Shown here: piece by piece, positions 6,435 to 14,142 of the stretch
Layout of the letters: each line of letters starts with the position of its first letter
Numbering within the stretch: position 1 is the first letter of the stretch
DNA from: JBFMAE01 sp040756085
GTDB lineage: Bacteria; Desulfobacterota; BSN033; UBA1163
DNA: 26,106 bases
Direction of reading: 5' to 3'
NCBI GenBank assembly: GCA_040756085.1
Contig: JBFMAE010000078.1
Span: 1-26,106 of the forward strand
Notes under the pieces: model-generated
Seen by the model: only the letters and a program-made list of their open reading frames with translations
What the model was told of the DNA's origin: nothing
The model's database searches: none
Made by a program: the position numbers and the translations under genes

Positions 6435-8456
6435 ATGGCGTTTACCATGTTTGGTCGGACAATTCGGAAGATGGGTGTGATTGGTTCGGGCAATATTGGA
6501 CCGGATATTGCGCTTCATTTCAGCCAAAACCTCTTTTCTTTTGGCGTACCTGTTACGGTGGTCGATATCCTTCCGGCTGCTCTTGATGCAGGCTCCAAAA
6601 AGGCAGAATCGAAGATGGCCAAGGCCGCTGAAAAAGGTGTCTTCAAGAAGGAAGAGGCGGATGCCATCTTTAAGAACATGCTCTTTACTACCGACTACGG
6701 GAAATTGAGCGATGCTGACTTTGTGATCGAGGCCGCCTTTGAGAGGATGGATGTCAAGCACAAGATTTTCGACCAGTGTCAGGAGGCATGCCCTAAAAAT
6801 GCAATTTTTGCTTCCAACTCCTCCCACATGGTCCCTGAAGAGATTTTCTATAAGATGAAAGATAAAAGCCGATGTCTGGTCATTCATTATTTCTTCCCGG
6901 CGGAGAGAAATATCCTGGTAGAGATCGTCCCGGGAAAGGATACTGATCCTTTATTGATCGAATATCTGATGAAACTCTATGAATTCATCGGGAAGGCCCC
7001 GATCAAGGTAAAGAGTCGTTACGGGTATGCCGTCGATCCCATCTTTGAAGGACTCTTCCTCGCCACCGCTTTGACCGTGGAGAAAGGGCTCGCCAGCATC
7101 AAGCAGGCCGACGCCATTGCTGCAAAAGCACTTGGCATGGGTGTGGGTCCTTTCACGGCTCATAATCTTGCCGGTGGAAATCCCATCACACAGCACGGCC
7201 TTACAGAGATGAACACCAGGATCATGCCCTGGTATCGCTCTCCAAAAATTTTGGACGATCAGGTGAAATCCGGTAAACCCTGGGAAACGGCAGCAAGGGG
7301 TGAGGTGGTAGAATACAGCCCTGAAGTCTATGAAGCTGTCTCAAACAGGGTCATGGCGGCTTACTTCGGAATGGTCTGTGAAATCGTGGGAAGTGGAATC
7401 ACCAATATCAGTGATCTGGAACTGGCATTGGATGTCGGGCTGGTCATGACCCCTCCCTATGGGATGATGAACCGGATTGGAGTCAAGAAAGCCCTCGAGT
7501 TGGTAGAGGCCTATGCCAAGGAAAATCCTGAATTCAAGGTGGCCGAGATCCTTATGAAGCAGGCGACCTCGGGCAAGCCCTGGAAGACCCCTGTAGTGAA
7601 CAGGGAAGATAAGGGGGATGTGGCTCTGATTATGATCCGAAGGCCAAAGGTCCTGAATGCCCTCAACGCAGACGTTTTTTATCAATTGGAGGAGATCTTA
7701 ACCGAGATCCAGAAGGATCCAAAAATCAAGGGGGCCGTTTTGACCGGATTCGGAACAAGGGCCTTTGTCTCAGGTGCGGATATTGGAATGCTAGCCGCTC
7801 AAAAGACACCTGAGGAGGCTGAAGCCTTCTGCCTTAAAAGCATGGCTGTATTGAATCTGATAGAGAATCTGGGCAAACCTGTTGTCTGTGCCATGAATGG
7901 GCTGGCTTTTGGTGGGGGAAATGAGATGGCCATGGCCTGCACTGCCCGGATTGCTAAAAAGGGACAGAAGGTTTTTATCGGTCAGCCTGAACCCAGACTC
8001 GGCATCATCCCTGGAAATGGCGGAACCCAGAGGCTGCCAAGGCTGGTAGGAATGGAAAAAGCATGGCCCATTCTCCGAAACGCCAACCCCATTTCCTCGG
8101 GCCAAGCAAAAGAGATCGGCCTGATTCAGGAGGAGGTAGAGGGAGATCTTATTGAAGCAGCGATCGACTGGGTGAATAGAATCCTTTCAGGGAAAGTCCG
8201 TGTTTCTCCCATCCCAAAAGATCCCATTCCCATTCCATCGAAGCTTCCAGAGGTTGATATTGGACACCTGAGCCGCAAAATCGACTCCCTGCTCCAGCGC
8301 GCAGTCCTGGAGGGCGCGAGAATGACCCTTAAAGAGGGCTTAAAACTGGAGGCTAAGATCTTTGGTGAGTGTCTGTTGACACAGGACATGAGAATCGGGA
8401 TGGAGAATTTTATGAAGAATGGTCCCAAGGTCAACGCAAACTTTGTACATCAATGA
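6435..8456 (+). CDS. 3-hydroxyacyl-CoA dehydrogenase / enoyl-CoA hydratase fusion protein
   Basis: A 673-residue bifunctional beta-oxidation enzyme with dehydrogenase first and hydratase last, the reverse of FadB and like the archaeal crotonyl-CoA hydratase/3-hydroxybutyryl-CoA dehydrogenases. The N-terminal half has the NAD motif GSGNIGPDIA (17-26), ASNSSH with S130, and the catalytic pair H151 and E163 at the correct 12-residue spacing, although the usual HFFNP reads HYFFP. The asparagine of the family's GFIVNR segment is aspartate here (YAVDPIF, D201). The C-terminal half (about 395-673) is a crotonase fold with oxyanion-hole glycines and both hydratase glutamates, GGGNE (E497) and GQPE (E519), two residues further apart than usual. 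It likely interconverts enoyl-, 3-hydroxyacyl- and 3-oxoacyl-CoA. ATG 6435 has a GGGGGTGG ribosome site. Substrate chain length is unknown. Confidence 0.9.
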   Translation: MAFTMFGRTIRKMGVIGSGNIGPDIALHFSQNLFSFGVPVTVVDILPAALDAGSKKAESKMAKAAEKGVFKKEEADAIFKNMLFTTDYGKLSDADFVIEAAFERMDVKHKIFDQCQEACPKNAIFASNSSHMVPEEIFYKMKDKSRCLVIHYFFPAERNILVEIVPGKDTDPLLIEYLMKLYEFIGKAPIKVKSRYGYAVDPIFEGLFLATALTVEKGLASIKQADAIAAKALGMGVGPFTAHNLAGGNPITQHGLTEMNTRIMPWYRSPKILDDQVKSGKPWETAARGEVVEYSPEVYEAVSNRVMAAYFGMVCEIVGSGITNISDLELALDVGLVMTPPYGMMNRIGVKKALELVEAYAKENPEFKVAEILMKQATSGKPWKTPVVNREDKGDVALIMIRRPKVLNALNADVFYQLEEILTEIQKDPKIKGAVLTGFGTRAFVSGADIGMLAAQKTPEEAEAFCLKSMAVLNLIENLGKPVVCAMNGLAFGGGNEMAMACTARIAKKGQKVFIGQPEPRLGIIPGNGGTQRLPRLVGMEKAWPILRNANPISSGQAKEIGLIQEEVEGDLIEAAIDWVNRILSGKVRVSPIPKDPIPIPSKLPEVDIGHLSRKIDSLLQRAVLEGARMTLKEGLKLEAKIFGECLLTQDMRIGMENFMKNGPKVNANFVHQ

Positions 8457-8460
8457 ACGT

Positions 8461-8530
8461 GACACGTGTCCGTTGTCCGTGTCCGGAACAGATTTTCATT
8501 AGCGGACACGAAACACGGTCACGGACACGG
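8461..8530. repeat. Inverted repeat of the GTCCGTGTCCG / CGGACACGGAC word (upstream copy)
   Basis: The left arm at 8461-8486 (ACGTGTCCGTTGTCCGTGTC and neighbours) pairs imperfectly with the right arm at 8502-8530 (GCGGACACG, CACGGTCACGGACACGG) around an AT-rich loop. It fills the spacer before the acyl-CoA synthetase gene. The same word returns directly after that gene. Confidence 0.75.
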
Positions 8531-8554
8531 TAAGAATCCTTATCGCTTTTTAAA

Positions 8555-10081
8555 ATGATCAACGTTGGCGACTGGATTAGAAAATGGAGCCTCTTGCAAC
8601 CACAAAAGAAGGCCCTCTATTTTGAGAATCATCCCCTCACCTATCAAGATGTAAACCAGCGGACCAACCGACTCTGTCACCTCCTTCTCAATTTAGGAGT
8701 GAAGAAGGGAGACCGAATTGCTGTCCTTCTCCATAATTGTCATCAATATGTTGAGATCCTCTTCGGTCTTTCGAAAATTGGCGCCATCCTCGTCCCTCTC
8801 AACTGGAGGCTCGCTGCACCTGAGCTCGAATTCATCATACAGGACAGCGGCTCCCGAATGCTCATCTTCGAAACGGAGTTCGAAGAGGTCGTTGCGCCCA
8901 TTCGTCCAAAATTGAATCTTTCCAATGGAGACTTTTTGGCCTTGGGCCCTACCCTGCCCGATTGGGCAAAGGACTATGAAAAGGCCCTCATCGAAAACCC
9001 TGTCCATGAGCCGCTCGTTTCCGTGCCTGTGGGCGATGAAGATCCCCATATCATCATGTATACTTCGGGGACGACAGGTGTCCCAAAAGGAGCAGTCCTC
9101 CCCCATCGAAAGACATTCTTCAACGTCCTCAATGCGGAAATGTTTTATAACCTTACCTCCAAGGATATCATGATTATCTCCAGGCCCATGTTCCACTCTG
9201 GAGGTCTCCTCGTAGAAGCAGCCCCCGTTCTTTATAAAGGGGGAACGCTCATTCTGAAGAAGAGGTTTCGGCCTCATGAGATTCTTGAGGCGATTCAAGA
9301 ATATCGAGTGACGGTGCTGGAAATGGCAGCAACCGTCTATCAGTTTATCCTCCAGGAATGCGATCTCAACCAATATGACTTAACTTCTCTCCGGTGCTGC
9401 TTCACAGGTGGTGAAAGAATTCCAAAGGCATTGTTAACAGAATACGGTCGAAAAGGGATCATCATCTCTCAGATCTTTGGTCAAACCGAAGCCTCCACTA
9501 TCACCTTTCTCTCTACAGAAAGAGCGGTCGATAAAATTGGGTCGGTGGGGCTTCCGGTCTTTCATGGGGAAGTAAGAATCGTTGATAAAGAAGGAAGGGA
9601 TGTCACTCGAGGGGAGGTCGGTGAGATCATCGTCAAGGGCCCTACCCTCATGAGCGGATACTGGAACCGCCCTGATCTTACAGCTGAGACGATTCGAGAG
9701 GGTTGGCTCTATACCGGAGATCTCGCCAGGATGGATGATGACGGGTACATCTATATTGTCGATCGAGAAAGAGATATGTATATCAGCGGTGGAGAAAATG
9801 TCTATCCTGCGGAGATTGAAAAGGTCCTCCATACCCATCCAAAGATCTTCGATGCCGGGATCGTTGGTGTTCCGGATGAAAGATGGGGAGAAGTTGGTAA
9901 GGCCTACATCGTCCTAAAACCCGGAGAGGACATGAACGAGCAGGAGGTCCTTCAATTTCTTCGAGGAAAAGTCGCAAAATACAAAATTCCAAAATATGTG
10001 GAGTATGTGGGAGATCTTCCAAAAACCGCAAGCGGTAAGATCCAGAAGTTTATCTTGAAGGAATGGCACAGTAAAGCATAG
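8555..10081 (+). CDS. Acyl-CoA synthetase (AMP-forming, ANL superfamily)
   Basis: A 508-residue ligase that would activate a carboxylic acid with ATP to acyl-AMP and then acyl-CoA in the cytoplasm. All core motifs are present: the phosphate loop YTSGTTGVPKG (169-179), GQTEAS (motif A5), GWLYTGDLARMDDDGY with the ATP-ribose aspartate, the hinge segment DRERDMYISGGENVYP and the C-terminal catalytic lysine in TASGKIQK. The length is that of medium- to long-chain or general acyl-CoA synthetases; substrate cannot be read from sequence. There is no obvious ribosome site in front of ATG 8555. The gene is bracketed by two copies of the same spacer repeat. Position between a beta-oxidation enzyme and hydantoinase-type genes suggests it activates the acid produced or consumed by this cluster. 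Confidence 0.9.
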   Translation: MINVGDWIRKWSLLQPQKKALYFENHPLTYQDVNQRTNRLCHLLLNLGVKKGDRIAVLLHNCHQYVEILFGLSKIGAILVPLNWRLAAPELEFIIQDSGSRMLIFETEFEEVVAPIRPKLNLSNGDFLALGPTLPDWAKDYEKALIENPVHEPLVSVPVGDEDPHIIMYTSGTTGVPKGAVLPHRKTFFNVLNAEMFYNLTSKDIMIISRPMFHSGGLLVEAAPVLYKGGTLILKKRFRPHEILEAIQEYRVTVLEMAATVYQFILQECDLNQYDLTSLRCCFTGGERIPKALLTEYGRKGIIISQIFGQTEASTITFLSTERAVDKIGSVGLPVFHGEVRIVDKEGRDVTRGEVGEIIVKGPTLMSGYWNRPDLTAETIREGWLYTGDLARMDDDGYIYIVDRERDMYISGGENVYPAEIEKVLHTHPKIFDAGIVGVPDERWGEVGKAYIVLKPGEDMNEQEVLQFLRGKVAKYKIPKYVEYVGDLPKTASGKIQKFILKEWHSKA

Positions 10082-10103
10082 GGCATAGCGCATAGAGAAA
10101 AAT

Positions 10104-10152
10104 CGTGCCCGTGTCGCGTGTCCGGACACGGAAAACGGACACGGACACGATA
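10104..10152. repeat. Inverted repeat of the GTCCGTGTCCG / CGGACACGGAC word (downstream copy)
   Basis: CGTGCCCGTGTCGCGTGTCCG on the left is answered by CGGACACGGAAAACGGACAC and GGACACGA on the right, with almost no loop. It belongs to the same word family as 8461-8530, so the synthetase gene lies between two related repeats. The GGAGG ribosome site of the following gene lies just beyond it. Confidence 0.75.
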
Positions 10153-10169
10153 AAAGATTGGAGGTCTAG

Positions 10170-12299
10170 ATGGCTGAAAAGTTCTATCGGTTAGGCTGTG
10201 ACATTGGCGGCACCTTCACCGACTTCGTCTTGCTCAACGATCAAACAGGGGAGATAAAGATCAATAAGTGTCTGACCACCCCCAGAGATCCCTCTGATGC
10301 TGTGGAGCAGGGGATTAGAGAGTTGGAGATAAATACACCGGGCTTTGTGGAGATACTGGATGAAGTGATCCATGGGACAACCCTGGTCATTAATTCTATT
10401 ATAGAGAGAAAGGGAGCCAAAACGGGTCTGATCACCACGAAGGGCTTCAGGGATGTGTTGGAAATTGGAAGAGGGATCCGGTACGCGCCTTATGACATTT
10501 TCGCTGAATTCCCTAAGTCCTTGATTCCGAGAAGGTTTCGTTTCGAAGTGGATGAGAGGATTCGGAGTGATGGGAGTGTGTTAAAGCCGTTAGACCTCGA
10601 AGAAGCAAGACAGGCGGTCTGCGCTCTTCTCAACCTCGGCGTTGAATCGATCGCTGTCTGTCTTATTAACTCTTTTGAGAATCCGACCCACGAACTGATG
10701 CTCAAGGAGATCATTGAAAAGGAAGCTCCTGGAATATCCATCTCCATTTCATACCAGGTTTTGCCACAGATTAAGGAGTATGAGAGAACCAGCACCACGG
10801 TGACCAACGCCTATGTTAAGCCTCTGACAGGAAGATATCTCTCCAAGCTGGCCGGAAGACTGGAGTCCATTGGTTTTAAAGGAAAACTTTTCATAATGCT
10901 TTCAAGTGGGGGAGTTACCTCCGTTGAAACGGCGGCTGAGTTTCCGGTAAGGATCATCGAATCTGGTCCGACGGCAGCGGTCATCGCAGGTCAATACTAT
11001 GGCAGACATTTCAATATTTCGGAAATGTTCTGCTTTGATATGGGGGGGACAACGGCCAAGTCCTGCCTGATTCAAAAAGGGGTTGCCGGTGTCGTACCGA
11101 CCTTTGAGGTCGGTCGTGTTCAGAGGTTCATGAAAGGGAGCGGTCTGACCATTCAGGTACCTGTGGTTGACTTGATGGAGATTGGAGCAGGAGGCGGCAG
11201 TATTGCGAAGGTGAGTAGGATGGGAACGCTGCAGGTTGGACCAGAAAGCTCCGGAGCGGATCCTGGACCGATCTGTTATGGAATGGGAGGTACTGACCCC
11301 TGTGTCACCGATGCCGACCTCCTATTGGGCTATCTTGATGAGAACTACTTTCTTGGGGGTGAAATGAAGCTTGACAAGGAGGCAGCCAGGCGTGGCGTGG
11401 AGGAAAAGGTTGCCAAGCCTTTGGGAGTCTCATTCATTCAGGCCATATGGGGAATTCATGATCTCATCAATGAGACGATGGCAGCAGCAGCTAAGACACA
11501 TATTGCAGAAAAGGGAGGAAATCCCAAAATCATAACGATTGTTGCCTTCGGCGGAGCGGGGCCAGTTCATGCCTATAGTTTGGCCAAAAAATTGGGGGCA
11601 CCTCGTTTACTCGTCCCACCGAATGCCGGAGTAGGTTCGGCTCTGGGCTTTTTCACTGCTCCTCGGGCCTTTGACCTCCTCAGAAGTCATAAGGTTTCTC
11701 TGGGCAATGCAGATTTTAATGATATCGAAAGGATCTTCAAGGAGCTGGAGGCGGAGGCTACCAAAATACTCAAGAAGGAAGCGACAGAGAAAGATGTTCG
11801 CCCTGAACAGGGCTTGGGCGCCGTCGAAGGGGTCAAATTCGAAAGGTCCCTGGATATGCGTTTTGTCGGACAGGGCGCTGAAACCAACGTCCCAACCACT
11901 GAAAGAGATTTTACAAAGATTAGAAAGGATGAAATTCGCCGGCGCTTTGATGAAGTCTATGAGAAGTTATATGGAAGGACCTATCCTGACTCTGAAGTGG
12001 AGTTCATTAATTTTAAGGTGAGAGCCAGTCTCTCTGAACGACTACTGCAATTACCCAAACTTGAGAAAAAGGGACAGTCTCTTAAGTGGGCGATCAAGGG
12101 GCAACGTCAAGCTTATTCCCCTATGGCCAGGGATTTTATCCCCTTTACCGTCTACGATCGATACAAACTCTTTCCCACTGCAAAGTTTCGAGGCCCCGCC
12201 ATTATTGAAGAGAGGGAGTCGACGGTCATTGTTGCCGAGGACGTCTCGGTTTCGGTGGACGAATTGGGATTTTTATGGATCGATCTGAAGTGCGAATGA
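10170..12299 (+). CDS. Hydantoinase/oxoprolinase family protein, subunit A (HyuA-like)
   Basis: A 709-residue ATP-using subunit of the family that includes N-methylhydantoinase A, 5-oxoprolinase, and the acetone and acetophenone carboxylases. ATP phosphorylates the substrate, or bicarbonate and substrate, before hydrolysis or carboxylation. The actin-like ATPase signatures are DIGGTFTDF (11-19), VIHGTTLVINSI followed by GAKTGLITTKGFRD, DMGGTTAKS (from D290), GAGGGSIAKV, CVTDADLLLGYL and FGGAGPVHA. ATG 10170 has GGAGG eight bases upstream. It sits immediately before a HyuB-like and a second HyuA-like gene, an alpha-beta-alpha' order. Acetophenone carboxylase is known to contain two different HyuA-like chains and one HyuB-like chain. 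The actual substrate is not determinable here. The end of the gene runs into a GCGAATGA repeat. Confidence 0.9.
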   Translation: MAEKFYRLGCDIGGTFTDFVLLNDQTGEIKINKCLTTPRDPSDAVEQGIRELEINTPGFVEILDEVIHGTTLVINSIIERKGAKTGLITTKGFRDVLEIGRGIRYAPYDIFAEFPKSLIPRRFRFEVDERIRSDGSVLKPLDLEEARQAVCALLNLGVESIAVCLINSFENPTHELMLKEIIEKEAPGISISISYQVLPQIKEYERTSTTVTNAYVKPLTGRYLSKLAGRLESIGFKGKLFIMLSSGGVTSVETAAEFPVRIIESGPTAAVIAGQYYGRHFNISEMFCFDMGGTTAKSCLIQKGVAGVVPTFEVGRVQRFMKGSGLTIQVPVVDLMEIGAGGGSIAKVSRMGTLQVGPESSGADPGPICYGMGGTDPCVTDADLLLGYLDENYFLGGEMKLDKEAARRGVEEKVAKPLGVSFIQAIWGIHDLINETMAAAAKTHIAEKGGNPKIITIVAFGGAGPVHAYSLAKKLGAPRLLVPPNAGVGSALGFFTAPRAFDLLRSHKVSLGNADFNDIERIFKELEAEATKILKKEATEKDVRPEQGLGAVEGVKFERSLDMRFVGQGAETNVPTTERDFTKIRKDEIRRRFDEVYEKLYGRTYPDSEVEFINFKVRASLSERLLQLPKLEKKGQSLKWAIKGQRQAYSPMARDFIPFTVYDRYKLFPTAKFRGPAIIEERESTVIVAEDVSVSVDELGFLWIDLKCE

Positions 12300-12369
12300 A
12301 GCGAATGACAGCGAATAGCACGAATATGTTTCATTCGTTAAATTCGTTATCATTCGAGTAATTCGTGTT
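12291..12369. repeat. Inverted repeat of the GCGAATGA / TCATTCG word
   Basis: TGCGAATGA, AGCGAATGACAGCGAATAGC and ACGAATATG on the left are mirrored by TTCATTCGTTAAATTCG, TTATCATTCGAG and AATTCGTG on the right. The left arm starts inside the hyuA-like gene and supplies its last codons and its stop. Confidence 0.75.
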
Positions 12370-12385
12370 CTTTAGGGAGGAGAAA

Positions 12386-14110
12386 ATGGGACGCCTGTTT
12401 GATCCAATCACGTTAGAGATCCTATGGCGAAGATTGATTTCTATTGTGGATGAAGCAGACAGCACCGTTGCCCGGACCGCATTCTCAAGCCTACTCAGGG
12501 ATGCTCATGACTACACATGCATGTTCACAGACCGGAAGGGTCGGGAACTGGCCCAAGGAACTTTTGCAACACCTGGTCAATCTGGAGCCATGGCCTTGGG
12601 AATCAAAAATCTCGTGAACATGCTTCCCGCAGAAACTTACAAACCCGGTGATGTTTTCATCACAAACGACCCCTGGGCTTTGGCAGGCCATCTGAATGAC
12701 GTGTGTGTAATGAGCCCCATCTTCTATGAAGATAAATTGGTCGCTTTTACCGCCTGTGTGTTTCATCATTCGGATATTGGGGGTCGAGTCTCCTCGGACA
12801 ACCATGATGTCTTTGAGGAAGGACTATTCATACCTCTCGTGAAGCTCTACGACGGAGGGGTACTCAATCAGTCTGTGATGGATATGATCCGGTGGAATGT
12901 ACGAACACAAGATGAGGTGATTGGAGATATTCGGTCCCAGATTGCAGCGAATCACGTGTGTGCAGAAAAAATATGTCAGATGCTGAAGGAAAATGATTTG
13001 GAGAATCTGGATGATCTGGCGGATCAGATTATCAATCGCACAGAGAAAAGCATGAGGGAAGAGATTGAGAAGATTCCAGATGGCATTTACCGAGCTGAAG
13101 GGATTGTGGAGCAGATGAAGGGGCAACAGGATGTGGTGATTAAAGCGGCGGTCGAGGTAAAAGGAAGCGATATCACTGTGGACCTGGATGGGTCTTCGCC
13201 CCAAGTGAATTGGGGTGGTAATGTCGTGTATAATTTCACCTACGCCTACGTATTTATGGCCATGAAAAGCATGTTTGGTCCGGACATACCCAACAACGAT
13301 GGCTGCGCAAGACCCATCAAATTGAAAGCCCCTGAGGGTAGCGTGGTAAACTGCAAGTTTCCTGCAGCCGTGGCCGCGCGGTTAGTGATCGGACATTTTC
13401 TAACAGAAATCATTTACAGAGCCCTATCCGAGGTTTTACCCGACAAAGTCATTGCGGCAAGTGGAGGCACGCCGGCACAGATGAATGTTTTCTATGGAAA
13501 AAGATGTGATAGGAGGCCGTGGCATTCCGTGATCATCAGGGGTGGTGGAATGGGAGCAAGTTCCATCAATGATGGCAATTATGTGTATATTTTCCCAGCG
13601 AATGGTGCAAATACGCCTGTTGAGATATTCGAAAGCGACACACCTCTTGTTGTTGAAACCAGGAAGCTCCTCACCGATTCAGCCGGTCCTGGCAGGATGA
13701 AGGGAGGTCTTGGCCAAAGGGAAGTTTTTAGAGTACCCGATGATAGGTATGCTCCTATTCCGCCTGTTAATTTAGGAATACAGGCGGGAAGGCATATCTA
13801 TTCCCCAGAAGGACTCTTTGGTGGTGGACAGGGGGCCCGGGCCCAGTTTCTAATAAACGGAGAACCTGGAAATCCGTATGGGTTGACGCAGTTGAAACCG
13901 GGGGATGTGGTGACCATCGATGCAGCCGGTGGAGGGGGCAATGGAAATCCTTTGGAGCGCGATCCTGAAATGGTATTGAGTGATGTGATGGAAGGATATG
14001 TCAGCCTTGAAAGTGCCAGGGAAGATTATGGAGTGGTGATCGATCCCAAGACCATGAAAGTGGATGAAGAGGCGACCAAAAAATTAAGAGATTCTTTAAG
14101 AAAGGCCTAG
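12386..14110 (+). CDS. Hydantoinase/oxoprolinase family protein, subunit B (HyuB-like)
   Basis: A 574-residue partner of the HyuA-like ATPase, the subunit that carries out hydrolysis or carboxylation in this family. It opens with DPITLEILWRRL (6-17), typical of HyuB, followed by RDAHDYTCMFTD (39-50), PGDVFITNDPW (88-97, with N94-D95), GHLNDV (101-106) and H127-x-x-D130-IGG, probably metal- or substrate-binding positions. The end has the Gly-rich AGGGGNGNPLERDP and the REDYGVVID tail. I take ATG 12386 because AGGGAGGAG precedes it closely; the GTG at 12365 lies in repeat sequence. The stop is followed after 32 nt by the second HyuA-like gene, so the three are one transcription unit. Confidence 0.9.
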   Translation: MGRLFDPITLEILWRRLISIVDEADSTVARTAFSSLLRDAHDYTCMFTDRKGRELAQGTFATPGQSGAMALGIKNLVNMLPAETYKPGDVFITNDPWALAGHLNDVCVMSPIFYEDKLVAFTACVFHHSDIGGRVSSDNHDVFEEGLFIPLVKLYDGGVLNQSVMDMIRWNVRTQDEVIGDIRSQIAANHVCAEKICQMLKENDLENLDDLADQIINRTEKSMREEIEKIPDGIYRAEGIVEQMKGQQDVVIKAAVEVKGSDITVDLDGSSPQVNWGGNVVYNFTYAYVFMAMKSMFGPDIPNNDGCARPIKLKAPEGSVVNCKFPAAVAARLVIGHFLTEIIYRALSEVLPDKVIAASGGTPAQMNVFYGKRCDRRPWHSVIIRGGGMGASSINDGNYVYIFPANGANTPVEIFESDTPLVVETRKLLTDSAGPGRMKGGLGQREVFRVPDDRYAPIPPVNLGIQAGRHIYSPEGLFGGGQGARAQFLINGEPGNPYGLTQLKPGDVVTIDAAGGGGNGNPLERDPEMVLSDVMEGYVSLESAREDYGVVIDPKTMKVDEEATKKLRDSLRKA

Positions 14111-14142
14111 TCTTGGATTCCACTTTTAAATTGGAATCGACG

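Noticed and set aside
6350..6586. Short plus-strand open frame over the repeat before the dehydrogenase/hydratase gene
   Set aside because: It is translated repeat sequence running into another frame of the real gene.
12365..12385. GTG start for the first HyuB-like gene
   Set aside because: It lies in the GCGAATGA repeat; ATG 12386 follows AGGGAGGAG at normal distance.
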